Positions 27,601 to 36,843 of a DNA stretch of 64,000 bases are shown piece after piece. Source of the DNA: Mumia sp050632745 (GTDB lineage: Bacteria > Actinomycetota > Actinomycetes > Propionibacteriales > Nocardioidaceae). The DNA is taken from positions 124,001 to 188,000 of the forward strand of contig NZ_JBODSD010000004.1 in the NCBI RefSeq assembly GCF_050632745.1, written 5' to 3'. Every line of letters begins with the position of its first letter. Positions within the stretch are counted from its first letter, which is position 1. The position numbers were made by a program, and so were the translations under genes. The notes beneath the pieces were generated by a model. That model had not been told where the DNA came from. It did no database searches and saw nothing but the letters and a program-made list of their open reading frames with translations.

Positions 27601-30600
27601 TCAGCCGATCGTGCCTCCGCGCAGGTCGTCCAGCACCGCGTCCGCGGCCCCGTCCGTCCACAGGCCGACCCGTCCGCCGCGGCCCTCGAAGAACGACCGG
27701 TCGGCCCCCTCCAGCGCAACCGACGCGACCTTCTCGCCGCTGCGCCACACCGTGACGCCGTCGGGATCGACCCGCGCCCGCAGGACGTCGCCGTCGGCGT
27801 ACGCGACCTTCGTGACCCCGTAGTCGGTCCAGCCGACGCTCGGCGACCGCAGCACCGACACCCGCACGCCCTCGGCCGGACCGTCGTACACGACCGAGAT
27901 CGCCGCCGCACCGGGCACGGATCCGCCCTGAGCCTTGAGAAGCAGCCCCTGGCTTCCTTCCGGGTCGACCTCCACGAGCCGTACGGACGCCTCCTGCGTC
28001 GTCCCGAACAGCTCCTCCCGGACCAGGGACCCACCGAGCCGTACGTCGAGCGCCTGGTCGGTGACGGCGTAGAACCGCGGCGCCTTCGGCCCGAGCCAGC
28101 CGTCGCCCACACCGCCGTCGGGTCGGTCGAAGTCGTCGAGCAGCGCGCCCCTGTAGCCGTCGGGGCAGACCGCGGTCAGGCGCTCGTCCAGCATCGCCGC
28201 CGCGCCCGGCTCGAGACTCAGCACGTGGCACCCTGCGGCCACGTCGTCGACGCGCAGATAGCCCCGCTCGTACGACGCCGGGGTGGCGCGGCCGTCGACG
28301 TAGACGGTGTCGTCGCCCTCCTCCGCACCCGGTACGAACACGCGGGCGACCGTGTTGCCGGGCACGTGCACGCCGACGTCGGCGCGTCCGTCGACCGTGT
28401 GGTGCGCGGCCCCGATGCCGCCCTTGAGCGTCGGGAGGGTCACGTGCGCCCAGTCGACCGCCTCCGGCTGCGGGCGGACGTCGAACGTCGCGTAACCCGG
28501 CGTCGTGGGCTCGATGCCGAACATCCCCTGCGGCACGTTGTACGCCGGGGAGGCGGCCCACGGGTGGGACCACGTCATGTTGCTCTTCAGCGAGACGTCC
28601 CACGCCTCGGCGGTCGCGCCCGCGCCCTTGGCGATCATGTTCATCCAGCTGCGCAGCCCGGTGCTGGTGAGCACGGCGTGGGCCGCCCCGGCGCGATCGC
28701 CCTCGTACAGCGACTCCAGGACGAACGCCGCGCAGTAGACCGAGCACGCCATGCCGCGCGACTCGATGTAGTCGGCGGTCCGCTCGGCCCGCCCCTCGTT
28801 GGCGAGCCCGAACGCGGTCGCGAACACGCTGGCGTGGAACGCGTAGTGGTCGATGGGCGTGCCGTCGGCGTTCAGCCCGTCACGGTAGGCGCCCTTCTCC
28901 TCGTCGAACAGCCGCGCGTTCGCCACCTCCCGCAGCCGGTCCGCGGTCGCGGTGAAGCGCTGCGCGTCGGCGTCCTTGCCCAGCGTCTTCGCGATCTCGG
29001 CCATGTCGCGGTACGCCTGGTGGCTGATGGCGTTGATGACCGTGTTGTACGGGCGGAAGACGTAGCCGTCGCGCTCCGAGGTCGGCCAGTCCACGATGTC
29101 GCAGTCGAGCCCGCAGCCGCTGCTCCCGTTGGAGCCGGCGTTCTTGCGGACCAGTCCGGTGCTGGCCTCGATCCACTCGTCGGGCAGCTTCTCCACCAGC
29201 GCGTCGTAGTTGCGCGCGATGCCGGCCGTGTCGCCGGTCTGCAGGTAGCTGTCGTGGAAGGCCAGGATCGTGTAGATCGGCCACTCGGTGGGCCACGTCC
29301 GCTGGGTCAGCAGGTAGTCCAGCGAGTAGTTGCCGAGCGTCGGGTCGGAGGAGACGAAGAAGTTCGCCATCATCTGCAGGTACGAGTCGGCCTCGTACGC
29401 CCCTCGCTCACGGCTCCACGAGTCGACGTACAGGTTGTGGTTCGTGGCCTCGATCGTGTGACGCGACAGCTCCCAGACCTGGTTCAGCGCGTCGTCGGAG
29501 GAGTCGAAGACCGCCCCGTCGGCGTCGTACGGGTAGATCTGCGCGAGCGCCGGGAAGTCGGCCTTGCCGAGACCCGACGGCGCGCCGATCACCTCGACGT
29601 ACCGGAAGACGCGCATGCCCCACGTCTCCAGGTTCTGGCGTCCGCCGGCGAGCGTCCACTTGTCCTGGTACGCGTTGCCGGTGCGCATCGCGTACCGGAC
29701 CGTCTGGGGCGCCGAGAGCTCCTCGCCGAAGCGGAGGTCGAGCACCTGTCCGGCGGTACCGTCGAGGTCGAGGCTGAGTCCCCCGATCCACGTCTTCCCG
29801 TAGTCGATGAAGTAGGTTCCCGGCGACTTCTCGACGACCTCGACGGGCTCGCGGAGCTGCTGCTCGACCTTCGCGGTCGGCGTCGCCCGCAGGTCGGCGA
29901 ACGCGGCCTTGACCTTCGCGGGCTTCCACGCCGCGTCGTCGAACCCCGCGCGCTCGAACCCGGACGGGTACGCCGCCGCCTGCAGGTTCTCCTTGGGCGC
30001 GGTGAAGTAGCCGGTGCCGATGCTGCCGGCGGCGGGGAACACCGCGGAGCCGTCGAACGTGCGCCAGTCGGGACCCGTGCCGTACGTCTGGCGGCTGCCG
30101 TCGGCGTACTCGACGACGAGGTGCGCCAAGAACCGCTTGTCCGACGTGGTGTAGGCGAGGGCACCGATCGCGTTGGGCTTGCCGCGCTCCACCAGTCGCG
30201 TCACGTCGAACCCGTCGTACCGGGTCTCCTGGTGGATCGACTGGGTCGGGCCGAGGCCCACGAACTCCCCGTTGACCCAGGCCTTGTAGACGTACTGCCG
30301 CGTGGGCACCGGCGACGCCCCGGTCGCGAACAGCCTCGCGCGGGCGATCTGCTTGTCGGCGAGCGTCACCTCGCCCCGCAGGAACGCCCAGTCGGTGCCG
30401 CCCTGGCCGTACAGGCAGTTGGCGTTGACGCCGACCGACAGGCGCCCGTCGGCGACCGACGCGCAGGCGAAGTCGGCCGAGGGCTTGTCGAACGCGCTCT
30501 GGTAGAGCACCGTCCCGTCCGCAGCGGTCACCTTCATGTCGTCCCAGCTGCTGCGCTCGCTGCCGCCCGTCCGGAAGCCGATCGTGCCTGCGGCGAAGGT

Positions 30601-31395
30601 GGCGTCGGTGGTGGTGTCGACGAGGGCGCCGTCGAGGTAGGTCTTCACCGTGTCACCGACGGCCTCGATCCGCAGCCGGTAGTCGGTGTCGCGGGCGAGC
30701 GCCTTCGGGAGCGGCACGGTCTTGAGCACGGTGAACGCGCCGTTGACCCGCTTGTGCGGGGCGAGCTGGTTCACGCCGTCGCCGCGCAGCTGCCACATGT
30801 AGTAGTTGTTCGCGTCCTTGCCGCGGAACACCAGGGTCGCGTTCTGACTCGTGATGCGGAAGGTCGACTCGACCGTGTAGTCGGTCCACTGGGTCGTCTG
30901 GGTCTGGTCGGCGAGCCAGATCGGCACGGAGTCGCCCCACGGCGCGTCGGGAGCGGTGCCGAAGGAGGCCGGCTGTGACCAGGCGGAGGGCACTCCGGCC
31001 GCGTCCCAGGTCCGGACGCGCCAGCGGTAGCTGGTCGCGGCGTCGAGGCGCGGTCCGGCGTACGCGACGTTGGTGCTGGCGGTCGACGCGACCTTGCCGG
31101 AGTCCCAGACGGGAGCATCGTCCAGGTCGGCGCCGAGCGGGGCGACCTGGACCCGGTAGGCGGACTGCGCCGTCGACGGCACGTGCCACCCGAGCAGCGA
31201 CGCGTCGCGGTCCTCGACGTCCGCGGGGGCCTCGCGCTGACCCACGGTGAGCCCGGTCGGAGACGCAGGGCCGGCGGTCGTCGCTGCCGGTACGGCGGTG
31301 GGCGCCGAGGTCGCCAGCGCGACCGGGGCGGCGGCGACCGGCAGCGTGAGCGCGGCGGCGGTGAGCAGGAGGGAGAGGGCTCGGGTCGGGCGCAC
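27601..31395 (-). CDS. Secreted alpha-L-rhamnosidase, GH78
   Basis: This 1264-residue extracellular enzyme should release terminal rhamnose from plant glycosides or polysaccharides. A Sec signal (SLLLTAAALTLPVAAAPVAL) is followed by an FnIII-like domain. A jelly-roll insertion follows (TDYTVESTFRITSQNATLVF), then the rhamnosidase N-domain with KAWVNGEFVGLGP. The alpha/alpha-barrel has DSWSRERGAYEADSYLQ with the probable general acid Glu, a second acidic site in ATAEAWD, and the C-terminal GH78 signature SHPWAASPAYNVPQG. A final lectin-like domain resembles the insertion (DDFDRPDGGVGDGW). GAGGAG precedes the GTG. The promoter and two operators are annotated upstream. Confidence 0.92.
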   Translation of the reverse strand: MRPTRALSLLLTAAALTLPVAAAPVALATSAPTAVPAATTAGPASPTGLTVGQREAPADVEDRDASLLGWHVPSTAQSAYRVQVAPLGADLDDAPVWDSGKVASTASTNVAYAGPRLDAATSYRWRVRTWDAAGVPSAWSQPASFGTAPDAPWGDSVPIWLADQTQTTQWTDYTVESTFRITSQNATLVFRGKDANNYYMWQLRGDGVNQLAPHKRVNGAFTVLKTVPLPKALARDTDYRLRIEAVGDTVKTYLDGALVDTTTDATFAAGTIGFRTGGSERSSWDDMKVTAADGTVLYQSAFDKPSADFACASVADGRLSVGVNANCLYGQGGTDWAFLRGEVTLADKQIARARLFATGASPVPTRQYVYKAWVNGEFVGLGPTQSIHQETRYDGFDVTRLVERGKPNAIGALAYTTSDKRFLAHLVVEYADGSRQTYGTGPDWRTFDGSAVFPAAGSIGTGYFTAPKENLQAAAYPSGFERAGFDDAAWKPAKVKAAFADLRATPTAKVEQQLREPVEVVEKSPGTYFIDYGKTWIGGLSLDLDGTAGQVLDLRFGEELSAPQTVRYAMRTGNAYQDKWTLAGGRQNLETWGMRVFRYVEVIGAPSGLGKADFPALAQIYPYDADGAVFDSSDDALNQVWELSRHTIEATNHNLYVDSWSRERGAYEADSYLQMMANFFVSSDPTLGNYSLDYLLTQRTWPTEWPIYTILAFHDSYLQTGDTAGIARNYDALVEKLPDEWIEASTGLVRKNAGSNGSSGCGLDCDIVDWPTSERDGYVFRPYNTVINAISHQAYRDMAEIAKTLGKDADAQRFTATADRLREVANARLFDEEKGAYRDGLNADGTPIDHYAFHASVFATAFGLANEGRAERTADYIESRGMACSVYCAAFVLESLYEGDRAGAAHAVLTSTGLRSWMNMIAKGAGATAEAWDVSLKSNMTWSHPWAASPAYNVPQGMFGIEPTTPGYATFDVRPQPEAVDWAHVTLPTLKGGIGAAHHTVDGRADVGVHVPGNTVARVFVPGAEEGDDTVYVDGRATPASYERGYLRVDDVAAGCHVLSLEPGAAAMLDERLTAVCPDGYRGALLDDFDRPDGGVGDGWLGPKAPRFYAVTDQALDVRLGGSLVREELFGTTQEASVRLVEVDPEGSQGLLLKAQGGSVPGAAAISVVYDGPAEGVRVSVLRSPSVGWTDYGVTKVAYADGDVLRARVDPDGVTVWRSGEKVASVALEGADRSFFEGRGGRVGLWTDGAADAVLDDLRGGTIG

Positions 31396-31413
31396 GCAGA
31401 CTCCTCGGGCCGG

Positions 31414-31425
31414 TGAAACGTTTCA
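31414..31425. promoter_or_regulatory. LacI-family operator for the rhamnosidase gene
   Basis: TGAAACGTTTCA is a perfect 12-bp palindrome matching the classic LacI/GalR-family operator. It lies 19 nt before the rhamnosidase GTG, about +8 to +19 from the predicted start, where a repressor would block elongation. No LacI gene is in the window, so the regulator acts from elsewhere. Confidence 0.7.
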
Positions 31426-31438
31426 AGGTGGCGCCCTG

Positions 31439-31468
31439 ACCGTAGTGACGTGACCGGCGTCACGTCAA
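31439..31468 (-). promoter_or_regulatory. Rhamnosidase promoter with palindrome in the spacer
   Basis: On the minus strand TTGACG (31468-31463) and TACGGT (31444-31439) are 18 nt apart, close to the vegetative consensus. TGACGTGAC (31446-31454) and GTCACGTCA (31459-31467) form a perfect 9-bp inverted repeat around CGGC that fills the spacer, a typical repressor position. Confidence 0.65.
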
Positions 31469-31535
31469 TGCGTGACGCGGTCGAGGGCGTGGCCGATACC
31501 GGACAGCGACAGCGGCATGCCCTAGCCTGTCGGCG

Positions 31536-32192
31536 GTGTCCTTCCGCCTGATCCAACGCGCGTCGCTCCCCTGGCTCGACGTCGCCGACCCGTCGCCCGT
31601 GGAGGCGGACCGCGCCGCGGCACAGCTTCGCGCCGACTACGAGCGCTGGTCACGCTGGGCACTGGGGCTGGGTGCCTTCACCGCGGCGACGACCGGGTCG
31701 TTCACCGCCCTCGGGGTCGCCCTCACCGCCGACGAGATCGACGCCCCGATGCACCCGATCGACGTGGTCGGGGTCGCGGTCGCCGCCGCGCTGGGGCTGG
31801 CGGGGACGGCCGTGCTGGTCCTGCTGTGGCGCAGCGGGCGGCGGCTCACCCGGGACGCGGCGGCCTGGATGCGCGTCCCCTACGTCGTCAGCGGCCGTAC
31901 GAGGACCGCCCGTGGCTGGCTGGGGGCTCGGACCGTCAACGTCGAGCCGCGCATCCTCGTCCGCATCACGAGCAGCACCCTGGCCCTGCTGCTCGCCGTC
32001 GCGGGTCTCTCGGTCGCCGTCCGGGACCTGGCCACCGAGAGCAGCGCCCTCACGTTCCCCGCCACCGTCGTCGGCCTCCTCGCCCTGCTGAGCGGGCTGG
32101 GACAGGTCGGCGGCGTGCTGCGGCTCGTGTCCGGCCGGGGCGAGGCAGATCCGCTCTGGCACCGCATCCGCACGTCGGTCCGGCGCGGCTGA
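31536..32192 (+). CDS. Four-helix membrane protein of unknown function
   Basis: The 218-residue protein has a soluble N-terminus and four probable membrane helices, in two pairs (ALGLGAFTAATTGSFTALGV, VVGVAVAAALGLAGTAVLVL, ITSSTLALLLAVAGLSVAV, PATVVGLLALLSGLGQVGGV). I recognise no family. The GTG start lies 7 nt after TAGCCT (31523-31528) with no ribosome site, so the transcript is probably leaderless. It ends 43 nt before lhr, which has its own promoter candidate. Confidence 0.65.
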   Translation: MSFRLIQRASLPWLDVADPSPVEADRAAAQLRADYERWSRWALGLGAFTAATTGSFTALGVALTADEIDAPMHPIDVVGVAVAAALGLAGTAVLVLLWRSGRRLTRDAAAWMRVPYVVSGRTRTARGWLGARTVNVEPRILVRITSSTLALLLAVAGLSVAVRDLATESSALTFPATVVGLLALLSGLGQVGGVLRLVSGRGEADPLWHRIRTSVRRG

Positions 32193-32206
32193 CTGTCCGT
32201 CCGCAA

Positions 32207-32229
32207 CTGTCAGTGCCGCGCGTCATGAT
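32207..32229 (+). promoter_or_regulatory. RecA-NDp-like promoter of lhr
   Basis: CTGTCAGTG (32207-32215), 8 nt, then CATGAT (32224-32229) resembles tTGTCRgtg-N8-TAnnnT with one mismatch in each half. The box ends 6 nt before the lhr GTG at 32236, giving a leaderless transcript. Confidence 0.45.
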
Positions 32230-32235
32230 GGACGG

Positions 32236-35200
32236 GTGCCCGATGTGCTCGACCGCTTCTCCCCCGCCACCGCGGCGTGGTTCCGAGGTGCCTTCCCGGC
32301 CCCGACGACCGCGCAGGTGGGTGCGTGGGACGCGATCGCCGACGGCCGCAACGCCCTCGTGGTCGCCCCCACCGGGTCCGGCAAGACGCTCTCGGCGTTC
32401 CTGTGGGCGCTCGACCGCCTGGTGACGGGCCCAGAGCCCGAGGACCCCAAGCGGCGCACCCGCGTCCTCTACGTGTCACCGCTCAAGGCGCTCGCGGTCG
32501 ACGTCGAGCGCAACCTCCGCGCCCCGCTGGTCGGCATCACGCAGACCGCGAAGCGGATGGCCGCGACCGGCGACTCCGCCGCGCCTCGCGACGTCACCGT
32601 CGGCGTCCGCTCCGGCGACACCACGCCGTCGGAGCGCCGGGCCCTCGCGACCCGGCCGCCCGACGTCCTCATCACCACGCCCGAGTCGTTGTTCCTGGTG
32701 CTGACCTCCGCCGCCCGCGAGACGCTGCGCGACATCGAGGCGGTCATTCTCGACGAGGTGCACGCGGTCGCAGGCACCAAGCGCGGGGCACACCTCGCCC
32801 TCACGCTCGAACGCCTCGACGCCCTCCTCGAGCGGCCGGCTCAGCGCATCGGCCTGTCCGCGACGGTGCGCCCGCACACCGAGGTGGCGCGGTTCCTCGC
32901 CGGGTCGGCGCCGGTGCGGGTGGTCGCCCCGGAGTCGGAGAAGCGCTGGGACCTCGCCGTCGTCGTCCCGGTCGAGGACATGACCTCGCTCCCCGTCCGC
33001 ACCACCGACGGCTCCGAGGACGAGACGGAGCCCGACGCCCGCGACCAGGCGTCGATCTGGCCGCACGTCGAGGAGCGCGTCGTCGACCTGGTCGAGGAGG
33101 CACGGTCCTCGATCGTCTTCGCCAACTCGCGCCGGCTGGCCGAGCGCCTGACGGCCCGGCTCAACGAGATCCACGCGGGCCGCCTCGGCGTCGACGTCCC
33201 CGACACCGGCTCTCCCGCTGCGGCGGCGCCCGGCCAGTCCGGGACGGCCGCCGGGGTCTCGCCGATCCTCGCCAAGGCGCACCACGGGTCCGTCAGCAAG
33301 GAGCAGCGCGCGCTCATCGAGGACGACCTCAAGTCCGGCCGGCTCCCCTGCGTGGTGGCGACGTCGAGCCTCGAGCTGGGCATCGACATGGGCGCCGTCG
33401 ACCTGGTCGTCCAGGTCGAGTCACCGCCGTCGGTGGCCAGCGGGCTCCAGCGCGTCGGGCGTGCCGGCCACCAGGTCGGCGAGGTCTCGCGAGGCGTCGT
33501 CTTCCCCAAGCACCGCACCGACCTCCTCGAGGCGACGGTGACGATCGAGCGGATGGTCAGCGGCGCGATCGAGGAGCTGAAGGTCCCCACGAACCCGCTC
33601 GACGTGCTCGCTCAGCAGGTCGTCGCGGCCTGCGCGCTGGAGGGCTGGGACGTCGACGCGCTCTACGAGACCGTCCGCCGCGCCGCGCCGTACGCGACGC
33701 TCCCCCGCTCGGCGTACGAGGCGACGCTCGACCTCCTCGCCGGCCGCTACCCGTCCGACGAGTTCGCGGAGCTGCGGCCCCGGATCGTGTGGGACCGCGT
33801 CGCCGGCACGATCTCCGGACGGCCCGGCGCCCAGCGGCTCGCGGTCACCTCCGGCGGGACGATCCCCGACCGGGGGCTGTTCGGCGTCTACCTCGTCGGC
33901 GCCGAGTCCACCGCCCGCGGCAGCGCGCGCGTCGGGGAGCTCGACGAGGAGATGGTGTACGAGTCGCGCGTCGGCGACGTGTTCGCGCTCGGCGCCACCA
34001 GCTGGCGGATCGAGGACATCACGCACGACCGGGTGCTGGTCTCCCCGGCGTACGGCCAGCCGGGCCGCCTGCCCTTCTGGCGAGGCGACAACCCGGGGCG
34101 TCCGATCGAGCTGGGCCGAGCGCTCGGCGCCTTCACGCGCGCGATGGCCACGGGCGACCGCGACGAGGCGCGGGCGCGCTGCGAGGCGGCGGGCCTCGAC
34201 GCGTACGCGATCGACAACCTCTTCGCCCTCGTCGACGAGCAGCGTGCCGCGACCGGGCGCGTTCCCGACGACACGCTCCTCGTGGTCGAGCGGTTCCGCG
34301 ACGAGCTCGGTGACTGGCGCCTCGTGCTGCACTCGCCGCTGGGGCTCGCGGTGCACGCGCCGTGGGCCCTGGCCGTCGGGGCACGGGTGCGTGAGCGCTA
34401 CGGCCTCGACTCGGCGAGCATGGCCAGCGACGACGGCATCGTCGTACGCCTGCCGGAGACCGACGCAGAGCCTCCGGGCGGAGAGCTCTTCGCGTTCACC
34501 GCCGAGGAGATCGAGGACCTTGTCACGGAGGAGGTCGGCGGATCCGCCCTGTTCGCGGCGCGGTTCCGCGAGTGCGCCGCACGAGCGCTCCTGCTCCCCC
34601 GCCGCGATCCCGGCCGGCGCAGCCCGCTGTGGCAGCAGCGGCAGCGGGCCGCGCAGCTGCTCGAGGTCGCCCGCCGCTACCCGACGTTCCCGATCGTCCT
34701 GGAGACGGTCCGCGAGGTCCTCCAGGACGTGTACGACGTGCCGTCGCTGGTGCAGATGATGCGCGACCTCGAGAGCCGCCGGCTGCGCGTCGTCGACGTC
34801 GAGACGCAGGAGCCGTCACCGTTCGCGAAGTCGCTGCTCTTCGGCTACGTGGCGGCCTTCCTCTACGAGGGCGACAGCCCGCTCGCGGAGCGGCGCGCGG
34901 CCGCGCTCTCGCTCGACTCGTCGCTGCTGTCGGAGCTGCTGGGTCGCGCCGAGCTGCGCGACCTCCTCGACGCCGGCGTGATCGCCCAGACCGAGGCGGA
35001 GCTCCAACGGCTGGCGCCCGACCGACGCGCGCGCGGTGCCGAGGGCGTCGCCGACCTCCTACGCCTGCTCGGCCCGCTCACGTCGGAGGAGGTCGCCGAG
35101 CGGTGCACCGAGCCCGCCGAGTCCGCGGCCTGGCTCGTGGAGCTGGCCGAGGCCCGCCGGATCCTGCGGGTCAGCTTCGCCGACCGCCAGTGGTGGGTCG

Positions 35201-36840
35201 CGGTCGAGGACGCCGGGCGCCTCCGCGACGCCCTCGGCGTCCCCGTCCCGATGGGCGTCCCCGACGCGTTCCTGGCACCCGTCGACGACCCGCTCGGCGA
35301 CCTCGTGGCGCGGTACGCCCGCACGCACGCGCCCTTCGTCGCCGGCGACGTGGCCGAGCGTCTCGGGCTGGGCGTCGCCGTGGTCTCCGAGACGCTGCGC
35401 CGCCTCGCGGGGCACGGACGCGTCACCGAGGGCGAGTTCACGCCTGGTTCGGGTGGCTCGGAGTGGTGCGACGCCGAGGTGCTCCGACGGCTGCGCCGGC
35501 GGTCGCTCGCTGCCCTGCGCAAGGAGGTCGAGCCGGTCTCGCAGGAGACGCTCGGCCGCTTCCTCGCCGCCTGGCAGCACGTCGGCGGCCGGCTGCGCGG
35601 CGTCGACGGTCTCGTCACGGTCGTCGAGCAGCTCGCCGGTGCGTCCGTCCCGGCGTCAGCGCTCGAGCCGCTGGTCCTGCGCTCCCGCGTGCTCGACTAC
35701 TCCCCCGCGATGCTCGACGAGCTCACCGCGGCCGGCGAGATCCTGTGGTCCGGCGTCGGTTCGCTCCCGGGCAACGACGGCTGGGTCTCGCTCCACCTCG
35801 CCGACACCGCTCCGCTCACGCTGTCGGCGCCGGCGGAGATCGAGCTGACGGCCCTGCAGGAGGCGGTCCTCGGCGTGATGCAGTCCGGTGGCGCCTACTT
35901 CTTCCGCCAGCTGGCCGACGCCGTCCGCGCAGCGACAAGCGGCTCGGGGGACGACGCGCCCGCGGTCCTGGACAGCGACCTCGCAGACGCGATCTGGGAT
36001 CTCGTCTGGGCCGGCTACCTCACCAACGACACCCTGGCCCCGCTGCGGACCCTCGTCGGCGCCGGCCGTGCCGCGCACCGTACGGCCCGCAGTGCGCCGC
36101 GTCTGCGCGGACGCCGCGCGCCGTCCTTCGCCCGACCGACGATGCCGTCCCGGACCGGGCCGCCGACCGTCGGAGGCCGTTGGGCGCTCGTGCCCCGTCC
36201 TGAGGACAACCCGACCGTCCGAGCGCACGCCACGGCGGAGCAGCTCCTGGAGCGGCACGGGCTCGTCACGCGGGGCACGGCAGTCGCCGAGGGGGTCACG
36301 GGCGGGTTCGCCGCCGTCTACAAGGTTCTCAGCGGGTTCGAGGAAGCCGGACGCGCACGTCGCGGCTACTTCGTCGACGGCCTGGGGGCGGCGCAGTTCG
36401 CGACGGCCGGCGCGGTCGACCGGCTCCGCTCGTACTCCAGCGAGCCGGGCAAGGACCCCGAGCGCCGCGCGGTCACGCTCGCCGCGACCGACCCCGCCAA
36501 CCCGTACGGCGCAGCGCTGGGCTGGCCCGAGACCGACGGCGGCCACCGTCCCGGGCGCAAGGCCGGCGCGCTCGTCGTCCTCGTCGACGGGGCCCTCTCC
36601 CTGTACGTCGAGCGGGGCGGCCGCACGCTGCTGACCTTCGACGACCTCGACGACCCCGAGGGCGCGGCTCGTCTGCAGCCGGCGATCGACGCCCTGGCGA
36701 CGGCGGTGCGCGACGGCGCGCTCGGTCGGCTCACGGTCGAGAAGGCCGACGGCGAGGCAGTCCTCGGCACCGCGCTGGGCGAGGCGCTGGCTCAGGCGGG
36801 CTTCCACGCCACCCCACGCGGTCTGCGCATCCGGGGCTGA
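32236..36840 (+). CDS. lhr: Lhr family ATP-dependent 3'-5' DNA helicase
   Basis: Lhr is a large superfamily-2 helicase that tracks 3'-5' on DNA and unwinds RNA:DNA hybrids during repair. The 1534-residue protein has Walker A PTGSGKT (residues 45-51), DEVH (173-176), the SLELGIDMG and QRVGRAGHQ motifs of the second RecA lobe, then winged-helix, beta-barrel and a long C-terminal Lhr_CTD. It is close in size to mycobacterial Lhr. The short GTG start fits the leaderless box upstream. nei follows after 3 nt, the same pairing as Rv3296-Rv3297. Mycobacterial Lhr is reported to be damage-inducible, which fits the promoter motif. Confidence 0.95.
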   Translation: MPDVLDRFSPATAAWFRGAFPAPTTAQVGAWDAIADGRNALVVAPTGSGKTLSAFLWALDRLVTGPEPEDPKRRTRVLYVSPLKALAVDVERNLRAPLVGITQTAKRMAATGDSAAPRDVTVGVRSGDTTPSERRALATRPPDVLITTPESLFLVLTSAARETLRDIEAVILDEVHAVAGTKRGAHLALTLERLDALLERPAQRIGLSATVRPHTEVARFLAGSAPVRVVAPESEKRWDLAVVVPVEDMTSLPVRTTDGSEDETEPDARDQASIWPHVEERVVDLVEEARSSIVFANSRRLAERLTARLNEIHAGRLGVDVPDTGSPAAAAPGQSGTAAGVSPILAKAHHGSVSKEQRALIEDDLKSGRLPCVVATSSLELGIDMGAVDLVVQVESPPSVASGLQRVGRAGHQVGEVSRGVVFPKHRTDLLEATVTIERMVSGAIEELKVPTNPLDVLAQQVVAACALEGWDVDALYETVRRAAPYATLPRSAYEATLDLLAGRYPSDEFAELRPRIVWDRVAGTISGRPGAQRLAVTSGGTIPDRGLFGVYLVGAESTARGSARVGELDEEMVYESRVGDVFALGATSWRIEDITHDRVLVSPAYGQPGRLPFWRGDNPGRPIELGRALGAFTRAMATGDRDEARARCEAAGLDAYAIDNLFALVDEQRAATGRVPDDTLLVVERFRDELGDWRLVLHSPLGLAVHAPWALAVGARVRERYGLDSASMASDDGIVVRLPETDAEPPGGELFAFTAEEIEDLVTEEVGGSALFAARFRECAARALLLPRRDPGRRSPLWQQRQRAAQLLEVARRYPTFPIVLETVREVLQDVYDVPSLVQMMRDLESRRLRVVDVETQEPSPFAKSLLFGYVAAFLYEGDSPLAERRAAALSLDSSLLSELLGRAELRDLLDAGVIAQTEAELQRLAPDRRARGAEGVADLLRLLGPLTSEEVAERCTEPAESAAWLVELAEARRILRVSFADRQWWVAVEDAGRLRDALGVPVPMGVPDAFLAPVDDPLGDLVARYARTHAPFVAGDVAERLGLGVAVVSETLRRLAGHGRVTEGEFTPGSGGSEWCDAEVLRRLRRRSLAALRKEVEPVSQETLGRFLAAWQHVGGRLRGVDGLVTVVEQLAGASVPASALEPLVLRSRVLDYSPAMLDELTAAGEILWSGVGSLPGNDGWVSLHLADTAPLTLSAPAEIELTALQEAVLGVMQSGGAYFFRQLADAVRAATSGSGDDAPAVLDSDLADAIWDLVWAGYLTNDTLAPLRTLVGAGRAAHRTARSAPRLRGRRAPSFARPTMPSRTGPPTVGGRWALVPRPEDNPTVRAHATAEQLLERHGLVTRGTAVAEGVTGGFAAVYKVLSGFEEAGRARRGYFVDGLGAAQFATAGAVDRLRSYSSEPGKDPERRAVTLAATDPANPYGAALGWPETDGGHRPGRKAGALVVLVDGALSLYVERGGRTLLTFDDLDDPEGAARLQPAIDALATAVRDGALGRLTVEKADGEAVLGTALGEALAQAGFHATPRGLRIRG

Positions 36841-36843
36841 GCC

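Noticed and set aside
26437..30978. Very long open frame antisense to the rhamnosidase gene
   Set aside because: High-GC mirror frame: Arg/Asp/Val/Gly-heavy composition, no domains, while the opposite strand encodes a full GH78 enzyme.
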